Shown here piece by piece: positions 18,801-24,474 of a stretch of 64,000 nucleotides of DNA. The notes under the pieces are model-generated. The model did no database searches. It was not told the DNA's origin and saw only the letters and a list, made by a program, of their open reading frames with translations. The stretch lies in NCBI GenBank assembly GCA_937973685.1, contig CALJKJ010000017.1, positions 62,001 through 126,000 of the forward strand, given 5' to 3'. Every line of letters starts with the position of its first letter. Within the stretch, counting starts at the first letter, position 1. A program made the translations under genes and the position numbers. Origin of the DNA: an uncultured Flavobacteriales bacterium. Lineage in GTDB: Bacteria; Bacteroidota; Bacteroidia; Flavobacteriales_D; Crocinitomicaceae.

Positions 18801-20070
18801 CATACAAGATGATGCATCATTCACACCATTTAACTGGATTCGTTCAGGAACTTTTGTAGCGCAAGATACCGATACTGCTGGATTTACAGGAGCTGCATAT
18901 TTGAATCCATTCTGTTACAACGACGAGGTTGGTAAAGATCCGGAGAAATTGTACACGAAGATGTTGAATGGCGGAGCAGCACCTCACAAGTTAATTGGTA
19001 CGAAATGTGACTTTATGCCAGTTCGAGTACCAGCTGCCTTTGGACCATATCCATCAGCGAAACAAAATGCGAGTATTTCGTTCTTACCAAGTGTAGATAT
19101 CGTTATCACATCAGATAAATCGAAATGGACGCGTTGTGTGGTTGTAGAATTGGGAGGTGATCAAAACTTGAACCAAGGCAATGCAAAACCAGGAGAATTG
19201 AGAAAACGTAATTCGGTTGATAAAAACGGAAACGACGATAACTCAGGTACCCAAGGTATGGGTTGGTTCCCAGGTTATGCAATTGATTTGGAAACAGGAG
19301 CTCGTTTACACATGGCATTCGGAGAGAATTCCTTCTTAGGAGGATACAACGGAGGGGATATGATTTGGAACCCAACATCAACGTTATTTGATAACAACGG
19401 TTATCCAGTAGCTGGCGGTTTACAACCAATATGGGTGTTTGGATACAATATCAACAATGAAGGATGTCCACAATATGACGGAGTAAACAACTGGGTTTAT
19501 GATCAATATCAGACAGCAACATCTTCTTCTTACCGTAAATTGTTTACAAGTTTAACGTGGGTATTGAACACGGTAACAGCAAGTGAACACACAGCAATGG
19601 AAACAGATGTTCGCATGAAATTGCGAGTAAACAAAGAATACAAAGACTTTACTGCAACAGGATTGAACGGTGGTAAACCAATGTATGGTTGGAGTATGGA
19701 CGATATCAAAACAACGACAGCGAGTCAAGATGCATTAACAGATGTATTAGACTTGATCAATGTTGTGCCAAATCCGTACTATGCTTTCTCTGAGTATGAA
19801 AGAAACCGTATCGATACACGCGTTAAGATTACCAACTTACCAGATCAGTGTACGGTTACGATATACAACGTAAGTGGTAAAATGATACGTCAATACAAAA
19901 AAGACAATTTGGTAACAAGTATCGACTGGGATTTGAAAAACTCAATTGGCGTACCGATTTCAAGTGGAGTTTATATAATTCATGTTGAAGTACCAGGTGT
20001 TGGAGAACGTATTATTAAGTTCTTTGGTGGTATGCGCCAAATTGACTTGGAAAGTATTTAATCAATTCAG
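15876..20070 (+). repeat. 4195-bp direct repeat, copy 2
   Basis: Second copy of 10268-14462 with sharp edges on both sides. No inverted repeats, target duplication or transposase gene flank it, so it does not look like a transposon. The left flank is a receptor-gene relic and the right flank a PorV-like-gene relic, so the repeat is the preserved centre of a duplicated operon. Confidence 0.95.
15880..20061 (+). CDS. Large secreted T9SS-type protein (1393 aa), copy 2
   Basis: This frame encodes the same 1393 residues as the gene at 10272-14453: same signal peptide, same ALWMGGKDLNG/DFWPGPL region, same C-terminal sorting-like domain ending GGMRQIDLESI. Unlike copy 1 it has no intact receptor gene upstream and no intact PorV-like gene downstream, only relics of each. 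I see no promoter element of the TAnnTTTG type in the 284 bases after the preceding terminator, so its expression is doubtful. The frame is completely intact, which for a possibly silent gene implies very recent homogenisation, real expression from a promoter I cannot see, or an assembly effect. Confidence 0.85.
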   Translation: MKPKMNYLSLIMMLALASNAFAYNHDFVKSTSAGSKPKPSVQTKGASCAPANYYKVMNFNDVSARLETGGLLFLDRANGVAAYRVPKGGASTIIYAAALWMGGKDLNGQLKLAAVKYRNDGNDFWPGPLTVDLNSVYYNANVPQGDDAQRPYGEATIDADQCLKYDNIFSITKAGVSTFITWWECNNVTPQPDGCDDPTPPSNETMAQIMAWPGNGDPTRGQDNFLAPFYDRNEDGVYNPLDPSEGGDYPWYDDILGRDDVECGSDRRVTLFGDQTNWWVFNDKGNIHTESGGEPIGMEIHAQAFSFATDDQINQMTFYNYELINRGTQTLYDTYFSQYADPDIGNYLDDYVGCDVARGLSYMYNKDGNDETNGSVIGWGQNPPAIGFDFFEGPYQDPDNSDNPGPVYDSITNSIIVPDVQTALAGNGIVYKGLGIGFNDGIVDNERYGMRNFSIYAGQGAGVAQGDPNSQNQYYNYMKGLWQFGDQLYFGGTGFQPGAGTSIPTNYMFPGDSDPLDWATEGVPTPYDCSMYEPTGTGSTPLEGKDQRFVQSAGPFTLRPGAVNNITVGIVYARSYEGEVLSSVNALKTADTKAQALFDNCFRILEPPHAPVLQIQELGNELILMLDNPNNSNNFQEAYKEEDKINIIDPAGTNIIYDKFYRFEGYQIFQMKNAQVSISDIEDPTKARLVAQCDVKNGVKRLINFEFDEALGFAVPNEKVKGSDLGIKHTFRISEDFFATGSRTLVNHKTYYYVAVAYGYNNFKTYNPNDPQLLDGQKLPYLRSRINADGTAIQPKAGVPHFVSPELGGTIQNSVYGQTPRITRLDGVGNGNNNLELTQASEDKIVADGFMAEPEYDYNGGPINVKVVDPLNVVGGYFECKFRDYGVAGGIDSSNWVVYRYASKNSNVIIDSVTSETTIAQGNEQIVPQWGVSIEIMQHKYYFPDNAGQAVQKITDPIASSIEFKDSTKKWLTFIQDDASFTPFNWIRSGTFVAQDTDTAGFTGAAYLNPFCYNDEVGKDPEKLYTKMLNGGAAPHKLIGTKCDFMPVRVPAAFGPYPSAKQNASISFLPSVDIVITSDKSKWTRCVVVELGGDQNLNQGNAKPGELRKRNSVDKNGNDDNSGTQGMGWFPGYAIDLETGARLHMAFGENSFLGGYNGGDMIWNPTSTLFDNNGYPVAGGLQPIWVFGYNINNEGCPQYDGVNNWVYDQYQTATSSSYRKLFTSLTWVLNTVTASEHTAMETDVRMKLRVNKEYKDFTATGLNGGKPMYGWSMDDIKTTTASQDALTDVLDLINVVPNPYYAFSEYERNRIDTRVKITNLPDQCTVTIYNVSGKMIRQYKKDNLVTSIDWDLKNSIGVPISSGVYIIHVEVPGVGERIIKFFGGMRQIDLESI

Positions 20071-20095
20071 ATTTACACCTAAGTTGCTGTGTAAA

Positions 20096-20182
20096 ATGCT
20101 TTAACTTGATCAATTTGGAATAATTCACACATTTGGATTGACTTTCAATTTGAAATAAAAAATAAATAACATATATTTGTTG
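20096..20182 (+). pseudogene. Relic of the 3' end of a second PorV/PorQ-like gene
   Basis: Bases 20111-20168 align to 15494-15551 (end of the intact PorV-like gene and the bases after its stop) with 53 of 58 identical. The five differences are all third-position synonymous changes, so the relic still encodes QFGIIHTFGLTFNLK and a TAA stop. Similarity extends, with one gap, leftward to an ATG at 20096 (15479 in the intact gene) and rightward to TTGTTG at 20177-20182. Everything else of the paralogue, over 1 kb, is gone. It lies 25 bases after the repeat, in the place the PorV-like gene occupies after copy 1. Confidence 0.88.
20150..20179 (+). promoter_or_regulatory. Probable greA promoter, located inside the PorV-like relic
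   Basis: TTG at 20150-20152 and TATATTTG at 20172-20179 are separated by 19 bases, matching the Bacteroidota -33 TTG / -7 TAnnTTTG pattern. The start site would fall near 20186. The TTG is part of the relic's terminal codons; the equivalent bases after the intact PorV-like gene read ACTCTTTG and lack the TA, so the promoter appears specific to this copy. Confidence 0.6.
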
Positions 20183-20184
20183 TA

Positions 20185-20211
20185 ACAAGAGGGTCCACTG
20201 GGCTCTCTTGT
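20185..20211 (+). terminator. Hairpin before greA (relic operon terminator, possibly leader structure)
   Basis: ACAAGAGGGTCC pairs with GGGCTCTCTTGT around an ACT loop; the 12-bp stem includes two G-T wobbles. It follows the PorV-like relic at the same distance as the terminator that follows the intact gene, and the loop region resembles it, so it is probably the paralogous operon's terminator. The bases after it (TGTTGTTAT) are a weak T run. If the promoter at 20150-20179 drives greA, the hairpin starts the greA leader. Confidence 0.6.
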
Positions 20212-20243
20212 TGTTGTTATATAGTCGATTAAAAAAATTACAT

Positions 20244-20717
20244 ATGTCAGACGTAGCTTATTATACCGAAGAAGGTTTGAAAAAATTAAAGGATGAATTA
20301 CACGATATGAAATCGGTACAACGTCCGCGTATTTCAGAACAAATTGCAGAAGCAAGAGATAAAGGTGATTTGTCTGAAAATGCTGAATACGATGCTGCAA
20401 AGGAAGCTCAAGGTCTACTTGAAATGAGAATTTCTAAATTAGAAGGGTTGATTTCAAAAGCTAGAATTATTGATAATACCATGATGGATAATTCGAAAGT
20501 TTTCATTCTTTCTACTGTTAAAATTAAAAATGTTGATAATGGAATGGAAGTCACTTACACGCTTGTGGCTGAAAGTGAAGCTGATCTAAAATTGAAAAAG
20601 ATTTCAATTGATTCTCCATTTGGAAAAGGTTTATTGGGTAAAAAAGTTGGTGATATCGCAGCAATTCAAACTCCTGGAGGAACAATGAATTTTGAAGTAA
20701 TGGAAATTACACGATAA
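20244..20717 (+). CDS. greA: Transcription elongation factor GreA
   Basis: 157 residues, the normal length. GreA rescues backtracked RNA polymerase by stimulating transcript cleavage. The N-terminal coiled coil (about 1-75) carries the acidic tip motif ARDKGDLSENAEYDAAKEAQ, and the C-terminal FKBP-like domain ends with SPFGKGLLGKKVGDIAAIQTPGG. The start at 20244 (MSDVAYYTEEGLKKL) is the canonical GreA N terminus; an in-frame ATG at 20208 would run through the hairpin at 20185-20211 and is rejected. Three bases separate the stop from the HIT-protein start, so the two form an operon. Confidence 0.97.
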   Translation: MSDVAYYTEEGLKKLKDELHDMKSVQRPRISEQIAEARDKGDLSENAEYDAAKEAQGLLEMRISKLEGLISKARIIDNTMMDNSKVFILSTVKIKNVDNGMEVTYTLVAESEADLKLKKISIDSPFGKGLLGKKVGDIAAIQTPGGTMNFEVMEITR

Positions 20718-20720
20718 CGA

Positions 20721-21116
20721 ATGTCAAGTATTTTTTCAAAAATAATTAGTGGTGAAATTCCATGTTATAAAGTAGCCGAGAATGATGAATTCTTGGCTTT
20801 TTTAGATATTATGCCGTTGCGCTTAGGGCATGTGTTGGTTATTCCAAAACGAGAAACCGATTATATTTTTGATATTGCAGACGATGAATTAAGCCGTTTC
20901 ATGGTGTTTTCAAAACATGTAGCGCAAGGAATAAAAAAAGTTGTTCCTTGTAAGAAAATCGGTGTTACTGTGATTGGATTGGAAGTCCCTCACGCACATA
21001 TTCACCTTGTTCCAATTGATTCTGTAGCTGACATGAATTTTGCAGCTGAGAAGCAGCAAGTAGATCCGCAAACGTTGTCTGAATTAGCAATGAAGATTGC
21101 TGAAGTCTTGAAATAA
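20721..21116 (+). CDS. HIT family protein (histidine triad nucleotide hydrolase)
   Basis: 131 residues with the family start SIFSKIISGEIPCYKVAEND and the catalytic triad motif VPHAHIHLVP near residue 92 (His-x-His-x-His). HIT proteins of this branch hydrolyse purine nucleoside phosphoramidates or related adenylates in the cytoplasm; the natural substrate is uncertain. The greA-HIT pairing is common in Bacteroidota as I recall. Ends four bases before the converging acyltransferase gene. Confidence 0.95.
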   Translation: MSSIFSKIISGEIPCYKVAENDEFLAFLDIMPLRLGHVLVIPKRETDYIFDIADDELSRFMVFSKHVAQGIKKVVPCKKIGVTVIGLEVPHAHIHLVPIDSVADMNFAAEKQQVDPQTLSELAMKIAEVLK

Positions 21117-21120
21117 TGTT

Positions 21121-22257
21121 TTATTTTCTTAGTTTCAGAAAAGGAACTTCAATAAATCGATAATTCAGGAAACCAATTACAAACGTCAATACCCAAAACA
21201 AACCAAAATATACTGGCCAATTTGGATCTGTACTTGCTTCAAATTTTTCACCGCCCAGTATTCCTAATTTAATAATGAAATTAGCAACGACATTTAAGTT
21301 AACTAAATAAAGTGAGTACGATATGACACTTGTGAACGTAATAATATTTGTCAAACGATTTGGGGCAATGTGTAAATTAGACAAATAAGGCAGACACAAC
21401 AAAACACTAAACGAATAAAGCGATCCTCTAATAGTCATTTCAAAAGCTGTACTACCTAAAATTAGTGTTGATTTAAAAGCAAAGAACAAGACAATTGCTA
21501 AGAGAAGCATTACGTATTTCAAATTGCTTTTCCAGAAGTTTGGTGATAGTAATGAAACGATTGCGCCTAAAACACCAAACATAATAGCATCTAATCGTGG
21601 GAAAATCAAGAATTCGATAGCACTTTTAAACTTAGAGCGCGTATCGAAATCCGGTGTAGTTGTATAATGAGCAAATTTTTCTGAGTACATGTTATAGCGA
21701 ATCAATGTGATGACAACTATAAAAAACAGAATAGTTGTTACTATCCAAGCCAATTTTTTATTGACTTTTACAACGAGAAAGAAAAAGTAAATGGGTGTTA
21801 AAAGATAAAACCATTCTTCGATACAAAGACTCCATGATTCAGCAAAAAACGAAGGCCTTTCTCTGAATAAATTTTGAGAGAAATACAGGAATTCATACCA
21901 AGTTGCAGGGAAGTTTTCTGGAACGAATAACAATGTAGCACCTCCTAAAATAAGTAAAATAAAGGCATAAGCAGGAACAGTACGCAGCCAACGTTTTTTC
22001 CAAAAACTAAGAATCTCTTTGAAATCTAATGTTTTGGTTAAAATGATTTGAAATAAAATACGTCCTATCAAAAATCCACTTAACACAAAAAAGATAGAAA
22101 CACCGTCTAACATGAATTTAAACACATCTTTTTTGTATTCTTGAGGGATGAACATTAAACTATGGCCCAATAACACCATAAAAATTGCGATAAATCGTAA
22201 TAGGTCTAAGCCGAAAATTCTATTTTCGATATGGTTGATTTTGAGTAATTTATTCAT
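21121..22257 (-). CDS. Acyltransferase family 3 (OafA/YrhL-like) membrane protein
   Basis: A 378-residue polytopic membrane protein with the acyltransferase-3 signature: RIFGLDLLRFIAIFMVLLGHS near the N terminus (the R/D and H positions are conserved in the family), FFVLSGFLIGRIL in the second membrane segment, and SWSLCIEEWFYLLTPIYFFFL further on. About ten membrane helices follow. Family members move acetyl or other acyl groups across the membrane onto surface polysaccharides, lipids or peptidoglycan. The start codon directly abuts the stop of the SGNH hydrolase gene, so it is the last gene of a three-gene operon. Confidence 0.9.
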   Translation of the reverse strand: MNKLLKINHIENRIFGLDLLRFIAIFMVLLGHSLMFIPQEYKKDVFKFMLDGVSIFFVLSGFLIGRILFQIILTKTLDFKEILSFWKKRWLRTVPAYAFILLILGGATLLFVPENFPATWYEFLYFSQNLFRERPSFFAESWSLCIEEWFYLLTPIYFFFLVVKVNKKLAWIVTTILFFIVVITLIRYNMYSEKFAHYTTTPDFDTRSKFKSAIEFLIFPRLDAIMFGVLGAIVSLLSPNFWKSNLKYVMLLLAIVLFFAFKSTLILGSTAFEMTIRGSLYSFSVLLCLPYLSNLHIAPNRLTNIITFTSVISYSLYLVNLNVVANFIIKLGILGGEKFEASTDPNWPVYFGLFWVLTFVIGFLNYRFIEVPFLKLRK

Positions 22258-23295
22258 CTATTTTTTTGTTGGGTTAGCGTATTTTACTTTTTTAGAAACA
22301 GTAATTTTTTTGCGTAATTCATACGATTTGCAAGCACTAGTTGCGTGCATTGTTACAGTATACGTACCATTGTTTTTATAAAAATGCTTGGGGTTTGCGT
22401 CATCCGAAACATGGCCATCACCAAAATCCCAATAAACATTAGATACATTTTTAGTTTTATTTGTTACCTGAACCATGGTCCATTTTTCTGCAAGTTCAAA
22501 ATTTAAAACAGGAGGTTCCTTGCTGCTTGGAATGACTTTGTAACTATGAATGTACGAATAATAATTTGCGATTACCATTGCACTGACTGTAGTCACGTAC
22601 TTTTGAACATGCATGTTTTTTAAGCCTTTTGGCAAGGGAACATCTGTCGGTATTTCTTGAAAAAAAGCAGCATAGAATCCACATGCTACCAAAAAACTTC
22701 CCAGTTCATTTGGGTGTTGTAAATCTTCTTGGTATAAGTTTATTTCTGGATGTTCTTGGTAAACTTGATTCCACGCTATTCCAATTGGAATAATGGGAAT
22801 AGTCAATTTAGCTTGCAAAAAGCGATATCCATTATTTATTCGATTTAACATTTGTGTTCTGTTATAATCGACATCATTTTTAGTAAATCCATTTTGGTAA
22901 GGCCAAGTCATGAAGAAATAGATCTTCGTACACGGATTTATTTTTTTTATCGAATCAATAAGTTGGGTAACATAGGGCAAAGTCTCTTCAGCAATTGTTG
23001 CTGTGTCTTGCGCAAGTTCCCTTGAAAATCCTTGAATGATTATGTTATCCCAATATTTTGAGCGTAATTTTTTATAAGTGTATTTTCGTGTAGCATGAAA
23101 CTTTAAAGTGGAATTACTCACAGCAAGTGTATCTGCATGTACGTTTTTACCTTTTGAATTTGCAATATTTTCAAATGTTTTACTCATTTTATTGTAATGG
23201 GTATAACTATTGCCTATGAACAAATAATTAGTGTGCTGAGCGAATACTCCTAAATGAAGGATGACCGAAAAAAATAATGTTAAAGCTATTTTCAT
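22258..23295 (-). CDS. Secreted SGNH/GDSL-type hydrolase with C-terminal PKD domain
   Basis: From the start at 23295 the protein has 345 residues: signal peptide (MKIALTLFFSVILHLGVFAQ), an SGNH hydrolase domain beginning YLFIGNSYTHYNKM (block I Gly-Asn-Ser with the nucleophile) and ending DLQHPNELGSFLVA (block V Asp and His), and a PKD domain (about 260-335, VYWDFGDGHVSDDANPKHFY). Such enzymes are esterases or acetyltransfer domains acting on carbohydrate O-acetyl groups in the envelope. I chose 23295 over the in-frame ATG at 23316 because its ATGA overlaps the stop of the upstream gene, a typical coupled start. Flanked on both sides by integral-membrane acyltransferases, so it probably works with them. 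Confidence 0.85.
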   Translation of the reverse strand: MKIALTLFFSVILHLGVFAQHTNYLFIGNSYTHYNKMSKTFENIANSKGKNVHADTLAVSNSTLKFHATRKYTYKKLRSKYWDNIIIQGFSRELAQDTATIAEETLPYVTQLIDSIKKINPCTKIYFFMTWPYQNGFTKNDVDYNRTQMLNRINNGYRFLQAKLTIPIIPIGIAWNQVYQEHPEINLYQEDLQHPNELGSFLVACGFYAAFFQEIPTDVPLPKGLKNMHVQKYVTTVSAMVIANYYSYIHSYKVIPSSKEPPVLNFELAEKWTMVQVTNKTKNVSNVYWDFGDGHVSDDANPKHFYKNNGTYTVTMHATSACKSYELRKKITVSKKVKYANPTKK

Positions 23296-24425
23296 AAGGG
23301 TGAAATGTAATTCCAAAATTTTTGAATACCTGTAAGAATTTGTTTCGTGTATTTAATGAATACGAAGAAGAAACTTAGAAAAAGAACTGCGCCTAAAATT
23401 GCTTGATAGGGGTTTAAAGGATTGTGACCACGTTGGAAAAAGTCATTGATACTAATTGGAAAAAGCACGCCGTATAACAGCATCATGTGAACGATGAAAA
23501 TGATAAATGTATTCTGACCTATTTTCAAAAACAAACTGTCTTTAATTTTGAAGAACACATCGATAAACGATAAAACTGCGATGAAAAGCAGTACCCATCC
23601 CAAACGTTCAAACAACCAGTTTGTTGTCCCTAAATAGTTAAATGAATTTCTTGCGTCTCCAATTGCTTCTAAAAAAGAGTAGACAATTTTTGTGTAAAAG
23701 AAAGTCAAGAAAACTCCTAATACAAAGAAACTCAAAGGGATTAATTTCCTGTTTTTCTGCAAAGGTTTCGCATATAACCCGATTCCCAAAGCTGCACCAA
23801 AAAAGGTATTGCCCAAATTAGGAAAAATTGGAAACAGCGCATTTCCAGGATTAAAAATCATGTTTTGAATCCACGTGTAGCTGTGAAGTGGAAAAGGTAA
23901 TGCTTCGCCGTCAGCATCCTTGAAACTATTGAAATAAGCATAGGTAAAGTAAAATACAAAGCCTAATACAAAATAATAAATCCACAATGGAATTATTTTA
24001 ATGACTTTGTACAACCCGTAAACAAGCAATAACAATAACAAACCAATGCCAATACATTGTAAAATATGAAAATTATTTGGTGTCATTAGGTAACCCCAAA
24101 ACAATAAAATGACAACTCGGTGAAATCCTTTTGAAACACGATCGTTTTCGCTAAAGGGCACATCGTTTTTTTTATACAAAAGAAAAGCAAAAACCATCCC
24201 AGTAATAGTCAAGAATAGTGGGGATGTGTAGCCCCGAATGAGATGCCAAATATCGTATGCTAAAAAGTCGGGATTGACAAAATGCGCATCGGGACTTCTG
24301 AATTGTTCTCCAAGAGTGCTATCAATAAAGTGACCTTCGAGCATCAATAAAATAGCAATTGACCGCGCTAAATCAATAAATTTTAACCGCGAAACTTTCG
24401 TTTCGTTTTTCACATCAATTGTCAT
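23292..24425 (-). CDS. DUF1624/heparan-alpha-glucosaminide N-acetyltransferase-like membrane acyltransferase
   Basis: A 377-residue protein with about ten membrane helices. The N-terminal LKFIDLARSIAILLMLEGHFID matches the DUF1624/acyltransferase-3-like superfamily (D and H in the first helices), and IWHLIRGYTSPLFLTITGMVFA follows as expected. It is probably a membrane acyltransferase that moves acyl groups to an extracytoplasmic sugar. First gene of the operon: its TGA overlaps the ATG of the SGNH hydrolase gene by four bases, and a promoter element lies just upstream. Exact substrate cannot be told from sequence. Confidence 0.8.
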   Translation of the reverse strand: MTIDVKNETKVSRLKFIDLARSIAILLMLEGHFIDSTLGEQFRSPDAHFVNPDFLAYDIWHLIRGYTSPLFLTITGMVFAFLLYKKNDVPFSENDRVSKGFHRVVILLFWGYLMTPNNFHILQCIGIGLLLLLLVYGLYKVIKIIPLWIYYFVLGFVFYFTYAYFNSFKDADGEALPFPLHSYTWIQNMIFNPGNALFPIFPNLGNTFFGAALGIGLYAKPLQKNRKLIPLSFFVLGVFLTFFYTKIVYSFLEAIGDARNSFNYLGTTNWLFERLGWVLLFIAVLSFIDVFFKIKDSLFLKIGQNTFIIFIVHMMLLYGVLFPISINDFFQRGHNPLNPYQAILGAVLFLSFFFVFIKYTKQILTGIQKFWNYISPL

Positions 24426-24442
24426 AAAAGTAAATTGTGTTG

Positions 24443-24450
24443 CAAAGATA
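24443..24450 (-). promoter_or_regulatory. -7 element for the acyltransferase/SGNH operon
   Basis: TATCTTTG on the minus strand, 17 bases before the ATG at 24425; a perfect TAnnTTTG match in an intergenic gap. Confidence 0.55.
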
Positions 24451-24474
24451 AATAACTATTTGATTTGCATGAAC

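Noticed and set aside
15880..20061. Copy 2 of the secreted-protein gene as a pseudogene
   Set aside because: The frame is intact and encodes the same 1393 residues; only its missing promoter raises doubt.
10268..20070. The 4.2-kb repeat as a composite transposon or insertion sequence
   Set aside because: No transposase gene, terminal inverted repeats or target duplication at the borders; the flanks are relics of the same operon, which fits segmental duplication instead.
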